From the NCBI RefSeq assembly GCF_900106855.1, contig NZ_FNWI01000004.1, positions 1,922,001-1,986,000 of the forward strand: a stretch of 64,000 nucleotides of DNA, given 5' to 3'. Both the position numbers and the translations under genes were made by a program. Positions 9,455 to 18,604 of the stretch are shown here, piece after piece. The notes beneath the pieces are model-generated. The model made no database searches. It was not told the DNA's origin and saw nothing but the letters and a program-made list of their open reading frames with translations. The stretch comes from Varibaculum massiliense (GTDB lineage Bacteria; Actinomycetota; Actinomycetes; Actinomycetales; Actinomycetaceae). Every line of letters begins with the position of its first letter. Positions within the stretch are counted from its first letter, which is position 1.

Positions 9455-9530
9455 GTTTTATCCGAGTCGGCTAGGCGGGCGTTAAATCCGAAAAGGCAAG
9501 CCTTTTCGGATTTTGGGCAGGAGGAAAAAC
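9455..9530. repeat. Intergenic hairpin repeat, right copy (inverted)
   Basis: GTTTTATCCGAGT, a perfect 14-bp stem (AAATCCGAAAAGGC at 9484-9497 / GCCTTTTCGGATTT at 9500-9513) and GGGCAGGAGGAAAAAC match, in order, the reverse complement of 9240-9323. The stem sequence differs between copies but stays self-complementary, which indicates selection on structure. The two copies sit between convergent YhgE/Pip genes and may also act as terminators. Confidence 0.7.
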
Positions 9531-9571
9531 TCAGCCTCCTCGCGCCCTGGCAGCCCCGCTCCCAGGCACAA

Positions 9572-11863
9572 TCAGCTAGGAAGGTTTTCTTTGGCTTGGT
9601 GAGTGCGCTGGTCGTAATCTTCTACGCTGTTGTTCGATTCCCCACCCAGCGGGGATGACATCAGAGGAACTTTCTTGAAGGTTAGCGCCGGGTCGTAGGG
9701 CATGGGGCGCTGACCTTTCCGACGCGCGGCGGAAATAATGGTCGCCACCCAGGAAAGTAGCGTCCAGATTGCCAATACCATTAGCGCCTTGCCCAAATGC
9801 AGATCTCCGCCAGCAATTGCGGCGCGGATAGTACGTGCCACATGGGTCATGGGGAGCAGCGGGCTGAGGAACTGGAAGAACTTAGGGGCAGTTTCTACCG
9901 GGAAAGTAGCTCCGGTAGAGGTGATTTGCAGGCAGAGCAGGACTACTGACAGGGCGCGTCCTCGGTACCCGAGGGCAGCTACACAGGCTTGGTTTACTGC
10001 CACGAATCCGATAGAGGCTAATACTGCTATCAAGATTAAAGCCCCAAAGTTTTGGGCGTTCAGCTTCAAGAATAGTTGCAGCCCGGTCACTACTGTAATC
10101 GCCTGTAGCGCCCCGAAGAGCGCCCCGATGGACATAGAGCGGAAACCGCAGCGCCAGAAGCTCTCCTGGGGGCGGCGCCGCAAATCTAGAGCCGGGAAGA
10201 TCAGGAAGATAGCAATCCCGCCAATCCATAAACATAGCGCCATAAAGAAGGGGGCAAACCCGGCGCCGTTATCATGCACTGGGTTTTCCCGTACAGATTT
10301 TACGTCTGCTACTCCACTGGCGGCTCGAGAAACTTTTTCTGCTTGCCCGCGGTCAACAGTGGGAATCTGTTTGGCACCGTCACGCAGTCCTTCTTCCAGG
10401 CTATTGGCGCCTTCAGTCAGTTTATCGATTCCGGTAGAGAGCTGTTTGCCGCCTTCGGAGGCTTTACCGGCTCCCTGGGAAAGGGAATCGAGACCGCCGC
10501 TGAGGGCGCCTGCCCCGGCGCGCAGTTGGGCAGAATTTTTATCTAAAGTTGCCGCCCCGGAAGCGAGTTTCCCTACCCCTTGTTGCGCCTGGTCTAAACC
10601 ATTCGCCAAGGCATAAGTACCATCCTTTAGTGTCGGTTTTTGTTTTCCTATTTGCCCCTGTGGGGTGAGGGCGGTTTGCCGGCTAAGTTCATTAACACCC
10701 TGTTCTGCTGCGCTGAGTTTCGCCTTCATTTGTTGCGGATCCACCTGGGAAAGCTTGTCTACCATTGCCAGCAGACCTTGACCTTTGGTGATATTTTCTG
10801 ACAGTTGCTGCAGGGTGATGCCCTGTTTTTTCGCCAAATCAGTAAGCAGTTGACACTGCGGGAATGACGGAAGTGCAGGTGGAGGCACTTGCGCACATTT
10901 TTCTACCGCTTGTTTAAGCTCATTCAACAATTGGTTTATTTTGGTGGTATCAACCCCAGAATTTGCTAGGGGAGCCAGCATATCAACCAGTTCGTTCCCA
11001 TTTTTTGCCAGCTCACTAACCTCAGGTTGCATGGCAGCCACCTGCTGGTGAATCTGGTCGATGCCGCCGTCAACTTGCTTGGCGCCAGCAGCCAGCTGCG
11101 GCATATTCCCATTTAGCTGCCCCAGACCGGAGTTGAGACTGGAAACCCCGCCGGTATAGGCGGTGACACCATCGCGCAGCTTCAGGGCGCCATTGCGGAT
11201 TTTAACGCTGCCATCAGCCAGTTCACCCAAACCCACTACTAGGGTGTCGGATCCGTTTCCTAGTTGATTTCCACCTTCGCTAAGTTGTCCGGCGCCAGAG
11301 GCGGCATCAAGGAACCCTTCTTTAAGAGGGGCGGTGGAAAGTAAAAGTTGATCAATATATCCGGCTGCTCCCTCGTGAGATAAAGCGGCTTGCAGTGCCA
11401 AAGCAGCGGAGGTTGCCATCGTGCCTTGCAGGTAGTTCACCGAATCATCGGTACGCAACTCTAACTGAGCTTTCTTTTCGGGAACCGGTGTTTGCGGGTC
11501 GGCAAGTTTTGCGTAAGAACTGGACAAATTGTTGGGGATCAGCAGTAACGCCTTATAGGTGCCGTCCTTGAGCCCCGATTTTGCCTGGGGGAGGGAGGCT
11601 TTTGTCCAGTCGAAGCCTGGGGCATCATCTTTATAGAGTTCTTTTTCCAGACTATCGCCCAGGTTGAGGGTTTTTTCACCATTAGCGCTGTCAGCAGTAG
11701 CTGGCTGATCCAGGTTTACCACCGCGGCTTTTAGGAGATTGACGCGCTGCATCGGATCTTCGTAAGCCCAGGTAAACAGCCCGGAATACATTAATGGAAT
11801 CACCAGGATGCCAAGAATTACCACCACGTTGGAAAGAGTGTTCCAACGGTATTTCTTTCCCAT
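9572..11863 (-). CDS. YhgE/Pip domain membrane protein 3
   Basis: 763 residues starting at ATG 11863, which has GGAGG just upstream; an in-frame TTG at 11875 is less likely. N-terminal helix, signature LKAAVVNLDQPAT, and a long extracytoplasmic region made of Gly-containing repeats of the type LxxGxxxLxxGxxxL, as in Pip proteins. The C-terminal multi-helix membrane domain starts near FAPFFMALCLWIGG. It is convergent with the tandem pair and lies alone, upstream of no obvious partner. The repeat-rich stalk distinguishes it from the other two. Confidence 0.88.
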   Translation of the reverse strand: MGKKYRWNTLSNVVVILGILVIPLMYSGLFTWAYEDPMQRVNLLKAAVVNLDQPATADSANGEKTLNLGDSLEKELYKDDAPGFDWTKASLPQAKSGLKDGTYKALLLIPNNLSSSYAKLADPQTPVPEKKAQLELRTDDSVNYLQGTMATSAALALQAALSHEGAAGYIDQLLLSTAPLKEGFLDAASGAGQLSEGGNQLGNGSDTLVVGLGELADGSVKIRNGALKLRDGVTAYTGGVSSLNSGLGQLNGNMPQLAAGAKQVDGGIDQIHQQVAAMQPEVSELAKNGNELVDMLAPLANSGVDTTKINQLLNELKQAVEKCAQVPPPALPSFPQCQLLTDLAKKQGITLQQLSENITKGQGLLAMVDKLSQVDPQQMKAKLSAAEQGVNELSRQTALTPQGQIGKQKPTLKDGTYALANGLDQAQQGVGKLASGAATLDKNSAQLRAGAGALSGGLDSLSQGAGKASEGGKQLSTGIDKLTEGANSLEEGLRDGAKQIPTVDRGQAEKVSRAASGVADVKSVRENPVHDNGAGFAPFFMALCLWIGGIAIFLIFPALDLRRRPQESFWRCGFRSMSIGALFGALQAITVVTGLQLFLKLNAQNFGALILIAVLASIGFVAVNQACVAALGYRGRALSVVLLCLQITSTGATFPVETAPKFFQFLSPLLPMTHVARTIRAAIAGGDLHLGKALMVLAIWTLLSWVATIISAARRKGQRPMPYDPALTFKKVPLMSSPLGGESNNSVEDYDQRTHQAKENLPS

Positions 11864-11932
11864 CGTGCCTCCCAATTTAATTGGCTTACTTCTTTTCTAA
11901 ACGGTTACGGTACACCTGTGTATCTAATGGTG

Positions 11933-12457
11933 TTAATTGCCGGACTGTCCTACTTTCTGGTAGTAAACCAGTTTCCAGCGACAATCCCCGGATCTGGGGC
12001 GAAAATCACTATCGGAGCGCGCCTCATCTACCTGCCAAAGCTGCGAAGAAATTTGGGGAGCATGGGCGTATCCGGGCTGGTCACCCACATCTAAATCCAG
12101 ATAGGTAACCGCCAGTTCATCAGCTACCGCCATCCCTTCCTCGTAAAGGCGCGCCCCACCGGTAATCCAACATTTTGCTGCTCCTGAAGCCTCCGCTAGC
12201 TGAGTTGCCTGAGAAAGGGAGGACGCCACCTGCGCGTCCTCGGCCTGGTATCCCGCCTGGGAAGTTAGCACGATATTCAGCCGCCCCGGTAGGGGACGTT
12301 TTCCCAAGGCTTCAAAGGAGCGGCGTCCCATAATAATTGGGCTGCCCATAGTGGTGGCTTTGAAATGCTTAAAATCAGCGGGAACGTGCCAAAGCATCTT
12401 TTTGCCATCCCCGATAACTCGGTGCGCTGCCTGCGCCCAAATCATGCCCACCTTCAT
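11933..12457 (-). CDS. folA: Dihydrofolate reductase
   Basis: 174 residues; reduces dihydrofolate to tetrahydrofolate with NADPH in the cytoplasm. The N-terminus (GMIWAQAAHRVIGDGKKMLW) and PADFKHFK, with the substrate-binding Asp, match the family, as do PIIMGRRSFEALG and LPGRLNIVLT (NADPH site). Length is usual. ATG at 12457 follows GGAGG. It lies ten bases downstream of thyA on the same strand, the common thyA-folA operon in which FolA recycles the dihydrofolate made by ThyA. Confidence 0.95.
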   Translation of the reverse strand: MKVGMIWAQAAHRVIGDGKKMLWHVPADFKHFKATTMGSPIIMGRRSFEALGKRPLPGRLNIVLTSQAGYQAEDAQVASSLSQATQLAEASGAAKCWITGGARLYEEGMAVADELAVTYLDLDVGDQPGYAHAPQISSQLWQVDEARSDSDFRPRSGDCRWKLVYYQKVGQSGN

Positions 12458-12467
12458 TGTTTGCCTC

Positions 12468-13262
12468 CTAAACCGCTATCGGAGCTTTAATGGTCGGATG
12501 GTGGCGATAGTTCTCAATCTCGATGTCTTCCCACTTATACGCATAAGGATTGTCGGCGCGACGCAAATGCAGAGTGGGGAAGGGATAAGGTTCGCGGGAT
12601 AGCTGCTCGCGTACCTGCTCCACATGGTTGTTATAAATATGGCAGTCCCCGCCGGTCCAAATCAGTTCTCCCACTTCCAGCCCGGTTTGCTGCGCCAGGA
12701 TATGGGTGAGCAACGAATAGGAAGCGATATTAAAAGGTACGCCCAGGAACATATCGCACGAGCGCTGATAAACCTGCAAAGACAAGCGACCGTCCGCCAC
12801 ATAAGCTTGAAATAGCAGGTGGCAGGGGGCAAGTGCCATTTTATCCAGCTCGGAAACATTCCAGGCTGATACCAGCATTCGGCGCGAGGAGGGATCATTC
12901 TTAATGGTAGATAGCAGTTGCTCAATCTGGTCGATATTGCCATGAGGGCTGGGCCAAGAACGCCACTGCACCCCGTAAACCGGCCCTAGTTCGCCCTCTT
13001 CATTCGCCCAATCATCCCAAATATGGACATTTTTTTCCTGTAGCGGATGCACATTAGAAGTGCCGGATAAGAACCAGAACAATTCTTCGGCAACTCCTCG
13101 CATAAATACCCGCTTAGTGGTAATTAAGGGGAAAGATTCTGCCAGGTTATAGCGCAACTGGGCTCCGAAAAGTGAGCGGGTTCCAGTTCCGGTACGATCC
13201 GCTTTCTTGCTGCCAGTTTCTAAAATTTTAGCCAGTAAATCCTCGTATTGCCTGTCCGTCAC
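12468..13262 (-). CDS. thyA: Thymidylate synthase
   Basis: 264 residues, the same length as E. coli ThyA. Converts dUMP to dTMP using methylene-tetrahydrofolate. The catalytic Cys lies in [21 protein letters not shown] and [16 protein letters not shown] (phosphate and folate binding) are intact. Start is GTG at 13262, preceded by AAAGGTGAGG. First gene of a two-gene operon with folA. Confidence 0.96.
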   Translation of the reverse strand: MTDRQYEDLLAKILETGSKKADRTGTGTRSLFGAQLRYNLAESFPLITTKRVFMRGVAEELFWFLSGTSNVHPLQEKNVHIWDDWANEEGELGPVYGVQWRSWPSPHGNIDQIEQLLSTIKNDPSSRRMLVSAWNVSELDKMALAPCHLLFQAYVADGRLSLQVYQRSCDMFLGVPFNIASYSLLTHILAQQTGLEVGELIWTGGDCHIYNNHVEQVREQLSREPYPFPTLHLRRADNPYAYKWEDIEIENYRHHPTIKAPIAV

Positions 13263-13396
13263 GCGTCCTCACCTTTCGCTAGTCGTTGCCCATATTCTAG
13301 CCGGACAGGGGCTTCTTTTGCTTGGGGGCAGGCTTCCTGGACAATAAAGAAGATTATCTTAGGGAAATAAACGAGGACGCGCGCCCTGATACCCCC

Positions 13397-14224
13397 TTAG
13401 TCAGCGAAAAAATCTTCCCCTATGTTCGCACGGGTAGGATTGGAGGTGAGATCAATTACCGGAGCCAGCTCCACCAATAAATCGCTAACAGAGGCATCCC
13501 GGGATTCTCCCAGGGCAGTTTGCAGCCCCTTGACGGTGCGCTGGGCAACCGCCTTACCAGATAGATACCCCACTCCGGCACCAATTCCGAAGGGAATTAG
13601 TCGCCCAAACATTCTGCCCGCAGTGCGATGCGCCAGTTTCTTTGAGGCATATTTCATTAGCGCCTTATTTACTTGCCCCAAAGTAGGGGAAGAAAGATTC
13701 TTTAGAGAAGCACGCGCCCAATTAAGGGTACGTAGCCCCAGCTGGTCAGAAACAATCTCTGCGCCCTGCTCTCCTAGCAGGCTGGACAGTACCAGTGCGC
13801 GGCGCTGCTCGCGGTCTTTCGGGCGTACCCCGTGCAGGCGAGAAACTCCCAAAATATAGCTGGTGGTCTGCACTGCGTAGACTGCCAGCTCTCCGGCGGT
13901 CAGCCCCAGGGCAATCCCGGTTCCACTGCCTGGTACCGCTGCCCCTGCCCCCACTGCCGAAGAGGCGTAAGCGGTGCGCTTAATGTACTGCTTATTTAAA
14001 ATATCCTCTAATTCTTGCAAGTCAGCTTGGGGATGGGTTTTAACTAACCTCAACAGCTTATTGTCGATGTATTCGCTGGGGATATCGAGAACCGCGTCTA
14101 TTACTTCCCCAAGGTTAGAGGCTTGGCGGGCTTTCGCCATTGCCTCCCGCATTGCCGTGGCCATCTGTTTTTGGGAGGCTCGGCTAGCGGGCTTGAAAAA
14201 CTTAGGAACTTTGCGCTCGAACAT
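13397..14224 (-). CDS. Hypothetical protein, EcsC-like
   Basis: 275 residues from ATG 14224, chosen because AGGAGA lies nine bases upstream; a longer frame to 14272 lacks a site. The N-terminal third is basic and helical. The centre has Gly/Ala-rich hydrophobic segments (SAVGAGAAVPGSGTGIALGL and RLIPFGIGAGVGYLSGKAVA) spaced as in the EcsC family of membrane-associated proteins of unknown function. Assignment is by pattern only. No operon partner: thyA starts downstream after a gap and the next gene is divergent. Confidence 0.6.
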   Translation of the reverse strand: MFERKVPKFFKPASRASQKQMATAMREAMAKARQASNLGEVIDAVLDIPSEYIDNKLLRLVKTHPQADLQELEDILNKQYIKRTAYASSAVGAGAAVPGSGTGIALGLTAGELAVYAVQTTSYILGVSRLHGVRPKDREQRRALVLSSLLGEQGAEIVSDQLGLRTLNWARASLKNLSSPTLGQVNKALMKYASKKLAHRTAGRMFGRLIPFGIGAGVGYLSGKAVAQRTVKGLQTALGESRDASVSDLLVELAPVIDLTSNPTRANIGEDFFAD

Positions 14225-14356
14225 TTGGGGTATTCTCCTGGCGTGCTGGAAATTGAAACTGGGTAGAATCAAAATTACTTGTTGTTATCAGGTTAGCCGC
14301 CTCGGCTGTAAGTGGCGACCTTCAAGAAAAAATAGGTCGAAAGAAAGGGATAAGGC

Positions 14357-14866
14357 TTGCGTGATTTTGAGGTGGTAATCGAGTATCCAGACTCCCCAGA
14401 GCAGATTTGGCAACTGCTTAACGATTCGGGATTCTTAGAATTTCGCTGGACGCAAATGCCGAAAATCCACTGCCAAGTCCGGGTAGAACCGGCGGGGGCG
14501 AGAACTTGGGCAACGCGAGCAAAAGTCGATATTGCACAGATGAAAGCATCTTCTCCATACGGGAAGTTGCTTCCAGACCAGTTAATAATCGAAGTGGTAG
14601 AGGACTGGGGGGACAATCCGGCTCCGGGGCTGGTAGCGCAAGGTGAATTCCGGGTACGCCTGGAAAAAGTTCCTTTGCGAGTACAGGCTGAAACCACTTT
14701 AGAGCCTGCCGGCGGAGGCAAGAATAAAACTCTGCGGCGAGTCAGTGGAAATATCAGTGTAGACATTCCCTTTATTGGCGGAAAGGTGGAACGAGAAATT
14801 CTTTCTTACCTGCAGGATTTTGCTCGCGGGGAAGAGGACGCGGCGGCGCGTTGGCTTGCTCAATAA
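14357..14866 (+). CDS. DUF2505 domain protein (SRPBCC/START-like fold)
   Basis: 169 residues; the pattern of strands and the sequence around DSPEQIWQLLNDSGFLEFRW fit the actinobacterial DUF2505 family, which has a polyketide-cyclase-like fold and may bind a hydrophobic ligand. Start is TTG at 14357 with AAGGGATAAGG upstream. No membrane segment or signal peptide. Function unknown. Confidence 0.75.
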   Translation: MRDFEVVIEYPDSPEQIWQLLNDSGFLEFRWTQMPKIHCQVRVEPAGARTWATRAKVDIAQMKASSPYGKLLPDQLIIEVVEDWGDNPAPGLVAQGEFRVRLEKVPLRVQAETTLEPAGGGKNKTLRRVSGNISVDIPFIGGKVEREILSYLQDFARGEEDAAARWLAQ

Positions 14867-14934
14867 ACTTGCTAAATCGCTCCTAGATTTGTCCTTGTCT
14901 CAGCTCCGCCGCGCCCTAGCATAGACTAAGAGCC

Positions 14935-16395
14935 GTGAGCGGAATGCGGGAACTAATTCTCCGATATGGAAAGAATCTATCGGAAGACGATATTGCCCAT
15001 CTTCATATGTTAGTGGGGGACTGGCAGGTGTTATCTGATATTGCCAGCGCCGACCTGATTTTATGGATTCCTGATGACCGGGGACGTTACCTGGCGATTG
15101 CCCACACCCGCCCGGCCACTGGTTTTACTATTCACCTTGATGACGTGGTGGGGTTGGCGGCTTCCCCGATGCGCTCAGGAATGCTGTCTGCTGCCTTTGC
15201 CCCCGACTCTAAGCCGGCGGTTCCCGAGGTGCGTTGGGCAGGATCCTATTCGGTGATTGCCAGCGCACTGCCAGTCAGACATGAAGGTCGGATAGTGGCA
15301 GCGCTGACTTTAGAAGTTAATATTCAATCACTGCGGGTCTTTGAGCAGCAAGAACAATGGTTTCATCAGACCGCTAAATTGATTTGCGAGATGATTTCTC
15401 GGGGTGTTTTTCCCTCTGCTTCGGTTCCTCCTACTAGCATGCACGGGATGCCCCGCCTGATTGATGGTGCCATCAGCCTCGATGCTGAGGGGCGAGTATT
15501 AGAATTAACCCCGAATGCTCGTTCCTGTTTGCGCCGTTTAGGGCTGCGCGAAGAGGTTAACGGCGAGGTACTGGCGGAGTTAATAACCGAGGTAGTCCAA
15601 GATCAATCCCAGGTAGATGAGGCTTTACCGGTAGTGATAATGGGGAAAGCCTCTTGGGTGGCGGAAGTGGAGTCACCGGCAGGAACGGTATCTTTCCGAG
15701 CGTTGCCTCTCGAAAAAGAGGGGGAACGGGTGGGGGCCCTGTTGCTATGCCGGGATGTAAGCGAGATGCGCCGGCGAGAACGCGAGTTAATGACTAAGGA
15801 TGCCACTATCCGCGAGATTCATCATCGGGTAAAAAATAATTTGCAAACCGTGTCCGCACTGCTGCGAATGCAGATACGGCGCTCGGATTCCCCGGAAGTA
15901 AAGGCGGCGCTGGGGGAGGCAGAGCGGCGGGTAGCTTCGATTGCGCGAGTACACGAAGAGCTATCGCAAACAGTTAATGAAACCGTGGACTTTGACAATA
16001 TGATTTCCCGTCTGCTGCGCATGGCGGCGGCAATGGCGGCCACCGATCAAGAAGTTAAAACCATTTTTAAGGGTAGTTTTGGGGTAATAGATGCCGATAC
16101 TGCCTCAGTGCTGGCAGTGGTGATTTCCGAATTGGTGGCTAATGGGGTTGAACACGGTTTAGGCGGAAATGACGGCACCGTCACCCTGGAGGCAAAAAGA
16201 GAAGGAAATGAATTAGATGTGTGGGTGCGCGATGATGGCGTAGGTCTGGGCGATAAACCGCTTTCTGGTTTAGGGACTTCGATTGTGCGTACTTTAGTGC
16301 GCGGTAACTTGAAAGGCACTATTGATTGGAGCAGCCCGGAGCAGGGGGGAACCCAGGCGCATATTCACGCCCATGTAGAGGAGGAAACTAAATAG
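14935..16395 (+). CDS. pdtaS: PdtaS-type sensor histidine kinase
   Basis: 486 residues, soluble. N-terminal GAF-like sensor domain (about 5-150), a PAS-like domain (about 175-285), a HisKA_2 dimerisation segment with the phosphoacceptor in IREIHHRVKNNLQTVSALLR (about 295), and a HATPase domain with VISELVANGVEHG and DDGVGL boxes. In Mycobacterium PdtaS signals to the RNA-binding antiterminator PdtaR; no such regulator gene lies in this window. GTG start at 14935. The stop immediately precedes tatD, so the two may be co-transcribed. Confidence 0.88.
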   Translation: MSGMRELILRYGKNLSEDDIAHLHMLVGDWQVLSDIASADLILWIPDDRGRYLAIAHTRPATGFTIHLDDVVGLAASPMRSGMLSAAFAPDSKPAVPEVRWAGSYSVIASALPVRHEGRIVAALTLEVNIQSLRVFEQQEQWFHQTAKLICEMISRGVFPSASVPPTSMHGMPRLIDGAISLDAEGRVLELTPNARSCLRRLGLREEVNGEVLAELITEVVQDQSQVDEALPVVIMGKASWVAEVESPAGTVSFRALPLEKEGERVGALLLCRDVSEMRRRERELMTKDATIREIHHRVKNNLQTVSALLRMQIRRSDSPEVKAALGEAERRVASIARVHEELSQTVNETVDFDNMISRLLRMAAAMAATDQEVKTIFKGSFGVIDADTASVLAVVISELVANGVEHGLGGNDGTVTLEAKREGNELDVWVRDDGVGLGDKPLSGLGTSIVRTLVRGNLKGTIDWSSPEQGGTQAHIHAHVEEETK

Positions 16396-17334
16396 ATGGG
16401 GAAATCGCGTCGTCGGCGGGGCTGGCCAGAGATGCCGCTAGCGCTAGCCGGGAAAGTCATTGATAATCACACCCATCTGCCCCTGTGGGATCAGCAGATT
16501 CCCCAGGTAGAGGGAGTGAGGCTGAGTTTAGCGGAACAATTGGAACGCGCCCAGCAAGTGGGGGTCAGCGCCATGATTACTTCGGGCTGCCAGGTGGATG
16601 AGCTAGCTGCTACCGTGCGATTGACAGCAGAAAATCCCCAGGTATTTTGCGCGCTAGCGATTCATCCCAATGAGGCGGCGTTGCACGAAAAAGTGGTGGC
16701 AACCGCCCCCGATGGGCAAACCTATCAGCTGCAAGAATGGCATCAACGCTATTCCTTAGAGCAGGCAGTCCAGCAGGTATATGAAGCGGCGACCTCCTCG
16801 GAAAAAACGGTAGCCATTGGGGAGACCGGCCTGGACTATTTTCGCACTTCCCCTCAGGGACGACAGGCGCAGCAGCGGGGATTTCGGATGCATATATCCC
16901 TAGCTAAAGAGTTGGACTTGCCGCTGCAGATTCATGACCGGGAGGCGCACGCCGATACTATCCGGATTTTGCTGGAGGAGGGCGCCCCGGAGCGCACTAT
17001 TTTCCACTGTTTTAGCGGCGATAAAGAAATGGCCAAGGTGCTGGCTAAACAGGGGTGGTATGCCTCTATTGCCGGGCCGGTTACCTATAACGCCAATCAG
17101 TGGCAGCGGGAGGCGGCAGCGGCGATACCGGCTTCCCGGTTGCTGGTAGAAACCGATGCCCCCTATTTAACGCCTCACCCGCACCGGGGGCAGCCGAATG
17201 CCTCTTATATGTGTGTATGGACAGTGCGGAAACTGGCGGAAATTACTGGGCGGAGCGAAAGTGATATGTCCGCGCAGCTGCTAAAAAATACCTGCGAAGT
17301 TTACGGGGAGAAAGTCGCCGCTTTCGCCCAATAG
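16396..17334 (+). CDS. tatD: TatD family metal-dependent hydrolase
   Basis: 312 residues, TIM-barrel amidohydrolase of the TatD DNase family. Metal ligands are visible: HTHLPL near the N-terminus, the Glu in IGETGLDYF, His in QIHDREAH, FHCFSG, and Asp in ETDAPYLTPHPHRG. It abuts the histidine kinase gene and precedes the Rpf-like gene and ksgA, the conserved actinobacterial order seen around mycobacterial rpfB. Confidence 0.93.
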   Translation: MGKSRRRRGWPEMPLALAGKVIDNHTHLPLWDQQIPQVEGVRLSLAEQLERAQQVGVSAMITSGCQVDELAATVRLTAENPQVFCALAIHPNEAALHEKVVATAPDGQTYQLQEWHQRYSLEQAVQQVYEAATSSEKTVAIGETGLDYFRTSPQGRQAQQRGFRMHISLAKELDLPLQIHDREAHADTIRILLEEGAPERTIFHCFSGDKEMAKVLAKQGWYASIAGPVTYNANQWQREAAAAIPASRLLVETDAPYLTPHPHRGQPNASYMCVWTVRKLAEITGRSESDMSAQLLKNTCEVYGEKVAAFAQ

Positions 17335-17506
17335 CAGCCGTTTCATACCGGGCTATAAACCCGGGGTGAGCTACAAAAATAGGGTGTCCTATCCCACCTG
17401 CAAATTGTTTCAAAGGGGTAGCTTTTAGATAACAATCGGGTTACAGTGTTGTTGTTGAGGAATTTGTTAATGGTTTCCCGGTTAAACCGAAGCAGCGAGG
17501 GTGAAA

Positions 17507-18592
17507 ATGAGCAGGAAACATCGGCGCACTAGCGCGAAAATGACGGCGATTTTCGCCGGGATTTCTGCCGCGATTGTCCTGGGCGGGGGAGTGGCGGTAG
17601 CCAGCGAATATAAGACAGTTTCGGTTACGGTTGATGGAGCCACCCGCCAAGTGCAAACCATGAATCGTACGGTAGGGCAAGTAGTTTCCGATATGGGGAT
17701 CAAGGTTGGGCAATACGATCAAGTGATTCCCGCCCTCGGCAGCCAGATGTCCCGTAACCAAGAGATTAAAATTGTGCATGCCCGCCCGGTGGTGTTGCAG
17801 GGAACCAAAGACGCAAAAATCGGTTGGGGAGTGAGCAATCAAGATGCTCCCCAGTTGCAGGCCACTTTTAGGGTTGATGGCGGAGAAGTTAGCGGCTCCT
17901 ATAAAGAGGGCGCGGATCCGCGGGCAGCGGCGCAGGCAGCGGGGATTGAACTGTCTGCTCTGGATCGCGTGACGGTGGAAAAAACTAGCCAGGATGCAGC
18001 TACTATTCGGGTTTCGCGGGTAGAACGCGGGGTGAGTAAAGAAGAAAAAGTTAGTGCCCCTCCGGTTAAAGAAGTTGAAGACAAGAACCTGGAGCCTGGC
18101 AAGAAAGTAGTCGAGGACGAGGGTAAAGAAGAAGTCGTAGCGAAAAGTACCTTCGTAGAAAAAGTCGATGGACAAGTGGCTTTTCAGTCCCCCGAACAGG
18201 TAACTACCTTGGTTAAGGCCGAGCCTAAGATTGTGCGGGTAGGTCCGGCAGATACTTCGAGTGATATCGACTATGGACCGGTGGTACCCGCCGGGGAAGC
18301 CCAAGAAATCGCCCACGAGATGGTGATTGCTCGGGGCTGGTCAGAAAGTGATTTTGCCTGCCTGGTTAATCTGTGGAATCGCGAGTCCGGTTGGAATAGT
18401 CGCGCCGAAAATCGCAGTTCCGGGGCGTACGGGATTCCACAATCCCTGCCGGCGAACAAGATGGCCTCTGCCGGGGAAGATTGGCGCACTAATCCGGCTA
18501 CCCAAATCAGGTGGGGGCTCGATTATATTGCCGGACGCTATGGTAATCCCACCAAGGCTTGGGAGCATTGGAAAAAGGCTAAATCCTATTAG
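17507..18592 (+). CDS. Rpf-like exported protein: DUF348, G5 and transglycosylase domains
   Basis: 361 residues from ATG 17507; GTG at 17501 abuts the GAGG site and is less likely. An N-terminal signal/anchor helix (about 14-32) is followed by DUF348-like repeats (~35-125), a G5 domain (~165-245, ending TTLVKAEPKIVRV) and a C-terminal lytic-transglycosylase-like domain (~270-361) with catalytic Glu in LWNRESGWN and the motif SSGAYGIPQ. It lies at the rpfB position (tatD - rpfB - ksgA - ispE), but its catalytic domain resembles the SLT-like domain of aggregation-promoting-factor proteins rather than a canonical Rpf domain. Likely cleaves peptidoglycan at the cell surface. Confidence 0.88.
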   Translation: MSRKHRRTSAKMTAIFAGISAAIVLGGGVAVASEYKTVSVTVDGATRQVQTMNRTVGQVVSDMGIKVGQYDQVIPALGSQMSRNQEIKIVHARPVVLQGTKDAKIGWGVSNQDAPQLQATFRVDGGEVSGSYKEGADPRAAAQAAGIELSALDRVTVEKTSQDAATIRVSRVERGVSKEEKVSAPPVKEVEDKNLEPGKKVVEDEGKEEVVAKSTFVEKVDGQVAFQSPEQVTTLVKAEPKIVRVGPADTSSDIDYGPVVPAGEAQEIAHEMVIARGWSESDFACLVNLWNRESGWNSRAENRSSGAYGIPQSLPANKMASAGEDWRTNPATQIRWGLDYIAGRYGNPTKAWEHWKKAKSY

Positions 18593-18604
18593 TAGTCTGG
18601 AAGG

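Noticed and set aside
9738-10616. 292-codon plus-strand frame inside the third YhgE/Pip gene
   Set aside because: Antisense to a well-supported gene, with Arg/Ser/Pro-biased composition typical of a shadow frame.
17441-18316. 291-codon minus-strand frame over the Rpf-like gene
   Set aside because: Antisense to a gene with clear domains; no motif of its own.
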